Under the pieces are notes generated by a model, which worked only from the letters and a program-made list of their open reading frames with translations, had not been told where the DNA came from and did not search any database. The translations under genes and the position numbers were made by a program. Shown here one piece after another: positions 12,391 to 22,691 of a stretch of 64,000 nt of DNA. The DNA comes from Ziziphus jujuba (Eukaryota > Streptophyta > Magnoliopsida > Rosales > Rhamnaceae). The stretch is taken from positions 32,715,501 to 32,779,500 of the forward strand of contig NC_083383.1 in assembly GCF_031755915.1 (NCBI RefSeq). Reading direction: 5' to 3'. Each line of letters opens with the position of its first letter. Positions within the stretch are counted from its first letter, which is position 1.

Positions 12391-12546
12391 GGATATCAGG
12401 TGAAGAACCAGAATGGTTATGGGATAGCCACCAATTTTATCCCTGCAACGGGAACCAAAATTCGGAATGTGATATGAGACAGAGCAAGAAGAGCCCCAAT
12501 ACCACATACATACTGGTGTCTGTTTGCGCCAAATTTGGTCGTCCAT
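12391..12546 (-). pseudogene. Degraded copy of the two-pass membrane protein gene
   Basis: Read on the minus strand from an ATG at 12546, this starts MDDQIWRKQ, against MDNRIVRQR in the intact gene whose start is at 20510. After an internal deletion it gives LGLFLLCLISHSEFWFP against LGLYIFLPESQSADWYP. A one-base frameshift follows, then VAGIKLVAIP, a stop, PFWFFT and another stop, against VGMVLVAIPWSFWFLTC. A frameshift, a deletion and two stops make it non-functional. It holds only the N-terminal membrane half. It lies about 7.4 kb from the intact gene on the same strand, between two convergent genes, and looks like an old local duplicate. Confidence 0.8.
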
Positions 12547-12705
12547 TATCAATTTATGCATATTGAAGAAGACGAAGAGGGTGAAGGAGGAGAAGAGGGG
12601 TAGATGATCATCATTTTGTGCATGATTTTTGCCGGTTGGGATTTGGGTGGTCCATTATCTAGCGCATGATTTTTGTTGCTGGTGGGGTTTTTGGTCATCC
12701 ATTAT
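12528..12705. repeat. Three degenerate copies around a gtcca(tt)atc core
   Basis: Related segments recur: ttggtcgtccattatc (near 12536), gggtggtccattatc (near 12645) and ttggtcatccattatg (near 12691). The second and third are separated by shared gcatgattttt-type sequence. The first overlaps the start of the membrane-protein pseudogene. A GA-rich block (about 12566-12602) lies between copies one and two. I see no coding content. Confidence 0.5.
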
Positions 12706-13261
12706 GTATGAATGAGTTGCTTCAAAGTGGGTAGTTTCTTTCTGGCTTAATTCCAATCCATTTGATTATTGAACTACTCTAGAGTGAAGTTTGAAAACCA
12801 TATCTACATATGGTTAAAACATATATCTACCATAAAATTTCTCTCGAGTCCATTTATGAGTTAAATCTGCCTGTTCTTTTTATTAACAGGTCCATTGATT
12901 GGACAGGCTTAGAATATGTTAGATTTCAAAACCTATGAAAAATTGTTTTTGAATCTCAACTTAAATGAAAAATAACAAGAAAATGAAGTCGATATGTACG
13001 CTTTTATATAAAAAGACTCTTCTAAGTGCAAAACTTTTACCAACAAGTGGCCATAGAAATAACTTCTCTTTTATTTCTACTTGGTATTGAATCAGCTTGC
13101 ATATCCCACTACAAAGTGCAACATCTTGGAAGTTAGAAAGTTCTTATTTGAAAATTAAGTGATTGAGTGAAAGTTAATTTAATATGAAACTAATGATAGA
13201 AAATAAAATAAAATTAATAATTTGATAAATCAACTAGGATGGAATTAGAATTATCTACGAG

Positions 13262-15203
13262 TCATACCAAACTTTTAGGGTGAACCCTCTTCTTTTTCAC
13301 TTGGCAGTTGTAGTTGTGCATGGTACTAATGCATCCAAACTTCCTCTTCATCTCTCCCCACAAACTAATTTTCTTTTTCCCCATGCCAACATTGCTTCTA
13401 CAACCACCTTCAATCTCTCTTTTCATTATAGAGCACTTTCTTTCAAGTTCCATAACCTTTTTGCTCATTTTCTCCATTTGTATCCTCATTTTTTCCTCTC
13501 CACAACCATGCTCTACTTCCTCCTCCTCCTCATCATCTTGAGCTTTGTCATCAGAAAAGCCTTGAACCTCCTTCATGATTGTGTCTCGAAGCTGTAATTG
13601 CCTGACAAACAGTACCTGAACCACCACTCTTAGTGGCAATCTTTCATTGTTGCCAGCATGTTCACAAGCTTCAATGGACATCTTTTGGCAATCTAATAGC
13701 TGACACACTTCCTCTCTCTCCGACTCTGTCAAGTGCCTATGCTTGTTTAAGTAGATATCAATAGCCTTGTACAGTCCATCAGAGCTTCGATGTGTCCCCA
13801 GTGATGCTGCAACCGACATTTCTGCTAATGTAATAAATGTCTCTACCTTCAAATCGATGTCACTTGCAACTTCTGTCAAGAACTCTTCAATAAGTTCTGC
13901 CACTGCAATAGATTTTGCTATATTTGAAGCAGAGATGCGTGGAGCAGAGAAGCTTTCATAGAAATGTTTTACAATTCTCTTCACACAATCAATGTCATAT
14001 TGCACTTCCCTTGCATAGCCTAGTGAAGGTATGAGGAGGTCTTTGGCTTTCGCTTCGTCAAGTTGTTTTCCAATCCTCATCTCAAAACCATTTCTGCAAT
14101 CAGAACTAGCTTCCAAGACAATTGCAAATCTCAGCATTTCAAATAATAATGTACAAGGAAGAAGTCCTTGAACATGAGGCAAAAGCCTCTCCACTGCTTC
14201 GAGGATTTCCTTTTGGGATTTTCTCCTGCAGATTGACATCTTTTCCCCTTCTGTGAAGCTGGAAAAGACCCATTTCTTTGCATAATTACAAAGGGATGCA
14301 GTTATATACTCAGATGGGACTCCACGCTGACTCATTTCGTGGATCACAGGCTCATATAGCTGAAGAGAAAGTGTTGTCAGATCCTCAGGCTTCCAATCAA
14401 GGACAAAGAGCCTTCTTGCATTTTGCCTATGTACATCACCTTCGTCCTCACTATGATCATCTACAAACATTTTTTTTATTGGATCTCCAAGAAGGCGGGG
14501 ATTGTTGATTGCCTTTGTAATGATGGACTCTATACAAGCATCAACTAGGCCAAGCTCCATGGCTTGTGGAAGAACATTTTCTGTAGATTGGAAAGCCTTA
14601 ATTGTTTCATTCCAGCTAGGGAGTATTTTCTGCTTAAAATGGGTCAGAGTTTTTAATAGTAGATTGTTTCTGCTGCGACTTTCAGTCATCCCCAAGTAGT
14701 GAGCAAGACAACTGAGAGGGACAACATTTTCTGTGGAAATTTGGAGCTCGTAACCATGGCAGAATCTTGCTACAAGCTCAAAAGTTTCAGGATTCGCCGG
14801 GATATCTCTGAGAAAATGGAGAAGTCCTTCCTGGGATTTCTCTTTGAGTAAGGAAGCAAGCATGGATGACTTGGCAGCCAGAAGTTCCTAAATAACATGA
14901 AAGATTGTTACTACCCATTGAATTAAACAAGGGAAAAAGAAGAGGAAAAAGGTAAAAACTTAAGGATCTCAGAGTAATTACTTTATTCAAAGTGAAAGGC
15001 ACACCACCTGCATAAAGCTGCACATCTGATGGAGATGCAGACTTAGACAACCTGAAATTAAGGGAAGGCAAATTATAAACCAGAAAATGTGGAAAAATTA
15101 AAGCATAACAAATAGAAGCAATTAAGAATGTTATATTATACCATGATGAGATATCTCTGCTTTCCCTGTTGGTCATAGTCTTGTAAGTCCTCTGAATTTG
15201 CAT
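13262..15203 (-). CDS. BTB/POZ-NPH3 domain protein (NRL family)
   Basis: Three coding exons on the minus strand (15203-15142, 15051-14982, 14887-13262) join to 585 residues. The BTB domain starts around residue 28 (DVQLYAGGVPFTLNKELLAAKSS). The NPH3 domain follows (about 190-440), with its signature near LYKAIDIYLNKH and an intact C-terminal half LPLRVVVQVLFVRQLQLRD. The tail has an acidic run, then a coiled coil (EKMSKKVMELERK). NPH3/RPT2-like proteins act as adaptors, often as CUL3 substrate receptors, in phototropin and auxin-transport signalling at the plasma membrane. The individual role of this member is unknown. I chose the ATG at 15203 because it follows a splice acceptor near 15255 and gives the usual short lead-in. 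An in-frame ATG at 15317 exists but would need that acceptor ignored. At3g03510 and At5g17580 are the likely relatives. Confidence 0.9.
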
Positions 15204-16989
15204 TTTTTGAAACAGTAGAATTCCTGTTGAGTTCCTTAGTCTTACTAAACACCTGTAAAGGGATTGCAGAACCAAGAAACCTAGCTGCAGTAGGCCTCTA
15301 GCTTGGCTCCAAACCATAGTATAGAGCTGGAATTAGTACTTACAATTACTTTTTAAGCAACTCTACAACTACTAATTAAAATCGATGGCTCATATTAAAA
15401 GTATAAAAGATTAAAATACTTTGGACAGGTAATTTTGAAATGAGTAGAAAATGCTCCAATAATGAACCAAAAAACGGTGAAGATGATTGAATCATATTTG
15501 AAGAACTTAAATATATATATATATATATATATCAACAGATGATGACTAAGTAAGAGCTAGACTTTAGAATGTGACCGATCAGATGTTCAAATTCTTCTTG
15601 AGGCTCGTTGACAAAGAAAACTCCATTGTTCAAGATATTCAAGGACAGAAGAAACAAAGAAAATAATTGTATTCAGATTGTTGCACCCACGCTCGAACCT
15701 TCTCCATATATATATATATATATATGACAAGTGGTTTATGCATTTATAACGTGTTAAAGATATTATAAAATGGAAACTCACACAGAAATCCCAAATTCTG
15801 GAAAATGCAGCTGAAACATAACCTTGTGTGTTTCTGCTATTCTGCAACATGCGATTGAGAAACGAATCTGGCCAGAAAAGAAAACAAAAAGCGAAAAGAA
15901 AGAGAAAAAAGAAAAAGACTATATAAAGATCAGTTGTAGACTATACACTCGGTGGACTTGCTTAAAGTTGGAAAAGAAGATAGTGCAAAAACGAAGATGT
16001 AATTGATGGCAACAGTAAGGATCCAACATAAAGTCTGTGACTAACTTGGGCATTAGATCATATGTATGCCGTTTCAACTAACGCAATGGATGTGATAAAA
16101 ATATATAAACAACTGGGATTTGGTTAAACTAAGTTGCAGTGGAAGAGCTTGATCCCTCCAAAGGTTTGCTTCGAGAACAAAACTAGTTAAGAACCACTTG
16201 AAGCAAAAATGATAAAATGAGTAAAAGCAGAGTAAAGCAAATTAAGCACCTGATAAGACAAACTTTTGTTGATTGCCTCCAAAAGGAAAGCTTATTAATT
16301 TGTATGCATTTTGGAAAGAAGAAGAAGAAGAAGAAAAGGGTTACTGAGCAGCAAAGGTGGAGGCAGATTATACTGGCTTTCTGTTGCTTATTTGGCCAAA
16401 GACTTTTTTAAACACTATAACGTTTCAAAAAGAATACCAGATTTTCCTCCTAAACATATGGGGTTTCTGTTATTTTGAGTATCAGAATTTTATTCATTAT
16501 AGGAACTCTCTATTTTGGGCCATTTTTATTAGATATTAATTTTATAATTTTATTTATTTATTTATTTTTATTTTCTAAGTGAACCTTTCATTTTTATTTT
16601 TTATTTTTTTTTGCTCTCTTCCGTCTCAGATTCTTTTGTTTTTTTGGGTTGATTTTTCTTCTTTTGTTTTTTCTTCTCAAATTTGGTTTATTTTGTTGTC
16701 AATTAAAAAAAAAAAAGAAGGTTTATTTTATTTTTACCCAATGCTGTAAAAGAAGCTTAAAAGTAGCCTAATAAAATTACAAATTATTGGCAAGTGATTT
16801 TTGTGTTGCTTCAAAGCTTCTCAGACTTTGAGCTTCTCTCTCCGTGTATATATATATATATATATATATATCACTTTGCAATTGCAATCTCTTACCGTTC
16901 CTGTTTATCCCAGTTTTGCGTCAATCTCACACTGCAATAAAAATTGAAATTTGAAACAAGTATTGGAGGTGAGCGAGGGGTTTGAAAAC
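15204..16989. promoter_or_regulatory. Divergent promoter interval, NPH3 and LYR genes
   Basis: This 1.8-kb interval separates two divergently transcribed genes. It carries (TA)n arrays near 15512-15530, 15708-15725 and 16849-16871. The last lies about 120 bp before the LYR start codon and may act as its TATA region. Untranslated exons of the NPH3 gene probably lie near 15204-15254 and further upstream, because a splice acceptor precedes its ATG. No other gene is visible. Confidence 0.4.
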
Positions 16990-17262
16990 ATGGCGAAGGG
17001 TTTGATATGGGCAACGGCAGAGGATTTGGCGATGAACAGAGGACAAGTTCTGTGTCTGTATCGCCAACTACTTCGCAGCCTCAACTCCCCAAATCTGCCG
17101 CTTTCTTTCGCTGCAAGACTCGCCAAGAAGGCAGAGCTCCGTGCCATCTTCGTCGTCGCTTCTGAAGAGCGTTCTCTCCATAACATTCAAGACCTTATGG
17201 ATGCTGCTCACTACTCACTCTCACTCTTAAGAAAAGGCGAAATTCCCAAATACATCCAATGA
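16990..17262 (+). CDS. LYR-motif small mitochondrial-type protein
   Basis: A single exon of 90 residues starting MAKGLIWATAEDLA. The LYR tripeptide sits at about residues 24-26 in VLCLYRQLLRSL and is followed by basic residues and a conserved tail ending GEIPKYIQ. LYR proteins are small helical factors that bind acyl carrier protein and help assemble mitochondrial iron-sulfur proteins and respiratory complexes. A plant LYR protein of this size (LYRM9-like) is the best match. The specific client is unknown. An in-frame ATG at 16951 would add 13 residues. I prefer 16990 because the family normally starts close to the LYR helix. The TGA stop is directly followed by GTAAGT, a consensus splice donor, so the transcript probably has an intron in its 3' untranslated region. 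Confidence 0.85.
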   Translation: MAKGLIWATAEDLAMNRGQVLCLYRQLLRSLNSPNLPLSFAARLAKKAELRAIFVVASEERSLHNIQDLMDAAHYSLSLLRKGEIPKYIQ

Positions 17263-17305
17263 GTAAGTCATCGTGTTGCTATTCATTTCAAATTTTGATT
17301 TTTCG

Positions 17306-17307
<2 letters not shown>

Positions 17308-17350
<43 letters not shown>
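17308..17350. repeat. Poly-T tract of 43 bases
   Basis: An uninterrupted run of T, about 45 bp after the LYR stop codon. Its length is unusual even for this homopolymer-rich window and may be unstable or partly an assembly artefact. Confidence 0.9.
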
Positions 17351-18574
17351 CTGCATTCGGTGTCTTGTAATTGATAGGGAAGTTGCTGATGGGGTTTGTG
17401 ATTTGTTTCGAAATTAAAATTATTTTTCTGGGTTAACGTCTAGGGAGAACTGAACCGGGTTGTCATCTTTATTGGATGCAAGATTTGGATGGAAAACAAT
17501 GGGATTATTGATGGAGTTTGTTGTTCACTATGTATGTATATATGGCACTCGAGGAAATAGGTATTCAAGTTAGGTTTATGATTAACGATGGGGAAAAAAA
17601 GATTAGACATTGTAATAAGAGATTTTGATTATTTTGGCACTCATAACCTATTATTTTGGCAAATAGTACCTCTGAACATATTTTGGTTTTTAGGTGTTCT
17701 AAAGGCGGAGGAAAAAAAGGTTCTAAATTTATTACAACATATGAAGTGCTATAAAGGACTGGAATTTATGGCAACAACAAGCTGGTTTTGGAAAATAGAA
17801 CTTTCAGGAAAAAGCTAACTAAGTTGAGAAGTTTCGAGTTTGTTAATTTAAGAAGATCAGGCTGTTACAATTATGGCTTTTTTTAGGAGCTAATAGTTTG
17901 TTTTCTGTTGAACGGAAATTGGGTGGAGTTTGAGCTTAGCCTGGCCTCATAAGACATAAGTCCCCTAACTTGATAGTTTGTTGCTACTTGCTAGGTCTGG
18001 CCTTTTAAATCTGATTCCTAAAGTCTATGTTCATCTTGAAAACACTCTGTATAAGGGACTAAAACCTTTCTTGTCTAGACAGCATTTAAAAGCTATCATC
18101 CTTCTGTGTTGGATAATCTGTCATAATTTTGTATTAACTCTTTGTCTGTCCATGGTAAAAGCTGTGGTTTATTTCAAGATAGTGATTGTACTAATTGATT
18201 CTTCAGTGTCTTGGAAATGAAGCGTAGGAAAATTAAAATGTATTTCAAAAAGAAGCAAAGGGTGGACATGGTATGCAGTGGATAAACAAAAATTAGTCAT
18301 GCTTGAAATATAGGAAGAAGGAAAGGGCTGGAGATGTAGCTATTTGACTGCTCTGTTTGATACTAATAAGATGTGCTTGCTCTTTGGTTCATTATAGATC
18401 AATTCCTTCTGGTTATATTGATTGTTGATAATCGAAATAATTGTCAAATTAACAATAAAATAAAAAAAATTGTAAATTTTCTCAACTAAGGGGGAGCTTT
18501 CTTTGGAACTTAATTATGCTGACCAAATTGTCTGACTTTTGGAACTCAGCCATTCCAAGTGGTACACCACCATA

Positions 18575-18862
18575 TCACATTCTAATAGATTTTAGAAGCT
18601 TGTGACTCATTGTTGTGAAGGCACTTGTTTCCTTCACTTTGGTTGAAGATAGAGTGATTCCTCTATTTACATTGCTGACTTTTGTTGAATAGGGTATAGC
18701 TAGCTGGGCATCTTCATTGCTTACGGTGGGCTGAAAACTGGCTACTTGCTTTCCTGAAAATGATAATATAGGGTCCAGGGGAAACTTCTCTTTGGGGGTG
18801 TATAAAGAAGGAATGATGAGGATATTACTGGTTGCTGGATTTACCTTGTCAACGAAATGCAA
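18575..18862 (-). other. Unrecognised coding-like frame of 95 codons
   Basis: The minus-strand frame reads with balanced composition (for example YTPKEKFPLDPILSFSGKQ), unlike the Phe/Leu-rich spurious frames around it. Just downstream on the same strand, in another frame, is GVPLGMAEFQKSDN near 18560-18515. I do not recognise a family. It may be a relic of a larger gene or an intronic frame without function. Confidence 0.25.
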
Positions 18863-19946
18863 AACGATGAAGTATTAATAATATAAAATTTTGTTGCCTC
18901 TGGATGGACTCTGTTTCTGGATATATGCATCTTTTCTTAATTTTTGCCCAAGTTCCGACATTTTTACTATATCCTTTCTTATCGCATTTTTCTGATCATG
19001 CATCCCATTGGACCTAGAACCTAGTCCTAGGGGTCATTTGCTGGGGTAACTAATAAATAATAATAAAAAGTATCACAAATTTGCAAATTAAAGATTGCAA
19101 AAGAATATTTGCTCAATGGCAAGATCAAACATTGTAGTCTAGCGTATTTATGAACTAAAACAAAATCCATAATTTGGAACCTTGTGGACCAGTTTTGGGC
19201 TTATAATTTAAACATTTTTCACTTGGAAATGTGAAGCATTTTTGGTTTTTAATTGGCATTAACAAAATGAAATATTAACTTTTGGCATAAATCAACTTGC
19301 TTAAATAATGTTAAGAAGATATATATACCTTCAGGTTCCAACATTTCAGAGGTATTGATGGAGAAACTTGCAAGATAAAAGTTCATATAATTATGTTTTG
19401 GTTTAATCTGCAGGAAGGGGCCTAATATATGAAAAGCAATGAGCTGAGAAGTGGAAGACAATAAATAAAAATATTAGAACCTACCATAGGAAATTTATAC
19501 TCATTTTTCTACGTACTTTTCATATGAGGTATATCGTTCATGCGTCTTTGTTACAAAAGCTAACCTTTTTAGATATACATTGTAGGAGGAGAAACAGGAC
19601 GTGAAGGAGAAAGGAAGAAAATTAATTACCTCTAGTAAAATAATTTCTATCTTTTTTTTTTTTTTTTTTTTTTTGGTTAAAATAAAATTTTCGTTTTGTG
19701 CAAACAATCATTTGCCATTCAACATAGTCCAATAATGGAAGCCAAACTGCATGCATGCAAACTTTATACCCCAAAATCATGGTTGATCTCATACACCAAT
19801 TTCCATGGCAAATCTTCTATAACGCATGGATGCACGATCAATATATGGTTCTAGAATTCCCTGTGCACTTCATTTGGAAATTGAGTTACCTAGAACCAAC
19901 ATTGTACCATATGCTGAAGAATATAATACCAATTTACTGAGATCAT

Positions 19947-20510
19947 CTAAGCTGATAATCTTAAAGGCATTTCGCTTTCGCTCTCACTATCCGATGCATT
20001 GGCTTCATCATCCCGACCTCGATGTCGAGGCTGTCCCTTCTCGACGTCATCTTCTTCATGATGATCAGGAGCTTTCTCCATGACAATCACTGCCCCAAAA
20101 TGAACACGCCGCTCGCCACCCCCTGGAGAGTGGGCCAGGGATTCAGCTTTTGTGGAGGAATCTGGCAAGATGACATGTGGTATGGTGGAGGGGGTGGTGG
20201 TGGTGGTGGTGGTGTCTGTGTGGGAACTGCTGGAGGCTTTGGAAAGACGGTTGGCAGTATCTATGAATTGGTGATGATGAGGGGGTTGTTGTTTGGGCTT
20301 GAAGCATCTGTAGATGCAGGTGAGGAACCAGAAGGACCATGGGATGGCGACCAGAACCATCCCTACGATGGGATACCAATCTGCAGACTGTGATTCGGGG
20401 AGGAAAATATAGAGGCCGAGGAAGATGCCGCCAGAGATTATGCAGAGGAAGAAAAGGATGGAGACAATATATATTCTGGCATCTCTTTGCCTCACAATGC
20501 GGTTGTCCAT
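19947..20510 (-). CDS. Small two-pass membrane protein, unknown function
   Basis: A single-exon gene of 187 residues. A short basic N-terminus (MDNRIVRQRD) leads into two hydrophobic segments (about residues 13-35 and 44-66) separated by LPESQSADWYP. A polar tail follows, with His-, Ser- and Thr-rich stretches including a run of seven Thr, then HFGAVIVMEKAPDHHEEDD and a Ser/Glu end. The architecture suggests a small endomembrane or plasma-membrane protein with a cytosolic tail, but I recognise no characterised family and assign no function. A decayed copy of its N-terminal half lies at 12391-12546, which supports this reading frame and its start. It is divergent from the VMA21-like gene. Confidence 0.75.
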   Translation of the reverse strand: MDNRIVRQRDARIYIVSILFFLCIISGGIFLGLYIFLPESQSADWYPIVGMVLVAIPWSFWFLTCIYRCFKPKQQPPHHHQFIDTANRLSKASSSSHTDTTTTTTTPSTIPHVILPDSSTKAESLAHSPGGGERRVHFGAVIVMEKAPDHHEEDDVEKGQPRHRGRDDEANASDSESESEMPLRLSA

Positions 20511-22691
20511 TAATTAGCAAAGAGAGTGGGTTGAAGATGATTGAATTGGAATTGGATAAGAAGAAGAAGAACAAGAAGAAGGTGATGGAGATATTGGAGA
20601 TGACGAATCAAAGAAGAAGAAGAAGAAGGTGATGGAGATATTGGAGATGATGGATCAAAGAAGAAGAAGAAGAAGAAGAAGAAGGTGTTTAAAGTTTCTG
20701 GGGAGGAGAGCAGTTGATGTTGTTGATGGTGGAGGGGTTGGATGCATGCATGGGAATTATGGGGATCCAGTTCAATGCGGTGAAAACGGGGCTCATGGTT
20801 GTTTTTTTTGTTTCTTTAAACGCTTTTCTCTTTTCCCATTTCTTTAACCATTTTTGTTTTTACTTCTAACCAACAATTTCCGTTATATATTTGTTCATTT
20901 ATAAATTTAACTTTAAATTATTATAAGTTATATTATTATTATTAACAATAATATCTAAATTTTACAAACCCCCACCAAAAAAAAAAAAAAAAAATTAAAA
21001 AAAAATAATATTCTAGCGCTCCCATCTACTTGCTTTTCAATTTAATATATGGCCAACATAAATAAAATAGTCCTTTTTTTTTCTTTTTTTCTTTTTTTAA
21101 AATGACCTCATAATTGAGAAACTATTTGGGTTAGCATGTTATTAATCCATCTTTTACAACCCATCTTTTAAGAGGAGTACAAACCAATGGTATACAGTTT
21201 TTGTAACTTCTCCATGAAATTTGAGCATACAGACGTGTTTACCAAATGCTCATGGGATTTGCCAAAAGGATCGAACTAGCAATTTCAAAAATGCTCATGG
21301 GACTTGCCAAGGATGGAACTTGCAAATTAGATCAATAAGATATTAAATTTTTTGGTGTTTCTTTTGAGTGTTTAATTGGTACCTAATATAATAATACCCC
21401 ATAAGCTAAATTAAGTAACCTACTATTTCTAAGTTGTATATATATATATATATATATGTATATATTTCTTGTTTATCTATTTTTAGTTTGACCTATGAGA
21501 GGAAATCTTTTAGGAAAATATTCTAAAAAGATCAGTGTGATTATTTTTGTTTGATAAAAAATCAGCAATATTGGCAAAATATGAAGAAAAAAAATTCATC
21601 AGATTTTAGGTACATTTTAGATAATTTCTTATCCATTACAGAAACTAATAAATAATGTATTTGTTGTTTTAAAAAATAATAATTATTTTATTATTTATTT
21701 TTCGTCTGAGTTTTGCGAGCCCAAATAAATAATTACATTTGTTATTTTTATTTACTTATTTATGTTTTGGTTGAGATCCATTAGCATATGAAGGCGAAGA
21801 TCTGAGCGATTGAATGAAAACAAAAGGGAAATTCACTGATTTGTGTTGAAGAAGACAAGAAATGGAAAGAAAGGTGACGTTTTTTTGGTAAAGAATTTCA
21901 GCGAAACTCGCTAATACAGAGTCACGAGCTCATTCGAGTTTCGATTGCTTCGAAGCTTTTGCTTTACCCATTTAATTTGCACAGACGCCTCAAAGTTTCA
22001 GACTTTCAGGTTATTTCTTTACTTTGTTTATTAGTTTTGTTTCTCTCTGATTTCCTGGTTATCGAGTATTCTTTTAATTTCTGTTTGGGTTTTGCATGTT
22101 TCCTTTTCTGGGTATAAAATTTCTAATTTGCTCTTCTAGTTACTAACTGGGTAGTGATATATTTCATCTATAAGAAAATTTCATGATGGTCGGAGGAGTT
22201 AAAATTGACTTTTCTTATTAGATTAGTGTGGGTTTTGCATTTTTTTTTTTTTTTTTGGTTTCTTTGAATGCTTTTTGTGTTAATTGGTTGAGTTGGTAAC
22301 TGCTACTGTGTTGTATCGTTTCTTCGTTGGTGATTTATCTACTTCTGGGTTCTTTACTCTTCCTATTCGTGGCTTGTATTTAGTTCGAAGATTTCGTTTT
22401 CAAATGCTGAATTCTAGAGCTTCGAGTGTTCTGGAATCTGGGAATTATTTTATTATTATTATTATTATTTTCTATTTGTAAGATTACAGAAGCAAGCCAA
22501 AAGGCAGTCTAATCTGTTTTTGAAACTTCAAAGCACTTAGATGAAACATGAACTTGGAATCAAAGCCTTGTGTAGCAGTCTGTGATTTGTCTTTTTTCTA
22601 TTTTTTCTTCCCTTAAACCTCACATAGAAGCAACTTAGATGTGTAAGGCAAATATCTCTGAATGTTTTGCAGGTTGAGGTTGGTTATAACA
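20511..22691. promoter_or_regulatory. Divergent interval, membrane-protein gene and VMA21-like gene
   Basis: The left end is the leader of the minus-strand membrane-protein gene, with a tandem GAA-rich repeat. The right end is the leader of the VMA21-like gene: a probable untranslated exon around 21840-22010 ends at ttcag|gttattt, and an acceptor (ttttgcag) at about 22672 begins the coding exon's leader. Between them lie AT-rich sequence, a (TA)n array near 21438-21458, and two degenerate copies of an aatgctcatggga(t/c)ttgccaa segment (about 21244-21286 and 21289-21329). Confidence 0.4.
20581..20683. repeat. Tandem duplication with expanding GAA tract
   Basis: A unit of ggtgatggagatattggaga plus a GAA run occurs twice, at 20581-20627 and 20628-20683. 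The copies differ by two substitutions near the middle and by the number of GAA triplets. On the transcript strand of the neighbouring gene this is a CTT-rich leader, 70-175 bases before its start codon. Confidence 0.9.

Larger units (their letters stand above)
17263..19946. other. Non-coding stretch, probable 3' UTR intron of the LYR gene
   Basis: No intact gene is supported. The left part is probably the 3' untranslated intron of the LYR gene. A 43-base poly-T lies at 17308-17350 and another of about 20 at 19651-19673. The only coding-like piece is a 95-codon minus-strand frame at 18575-18862, listed separately. The remaining open frames are AT-driven. Confidence 0.5.

Noticed and set aside
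14787..15317. 176-codon minus frame as the NPH3 gene start (ATG at 15317)
   Set aside because: It reads through two introns. The correct exons leave this frame at 15142, and the longer N-terminus ignores a good splice acceptor near 15255.
20022..20632. Plus-strand frames over the membrane-protein gene (Gly-rich and Arg-rich)
   Set aside because: They are shadows of the ACC and CTT repeats of the minus-strand gene.
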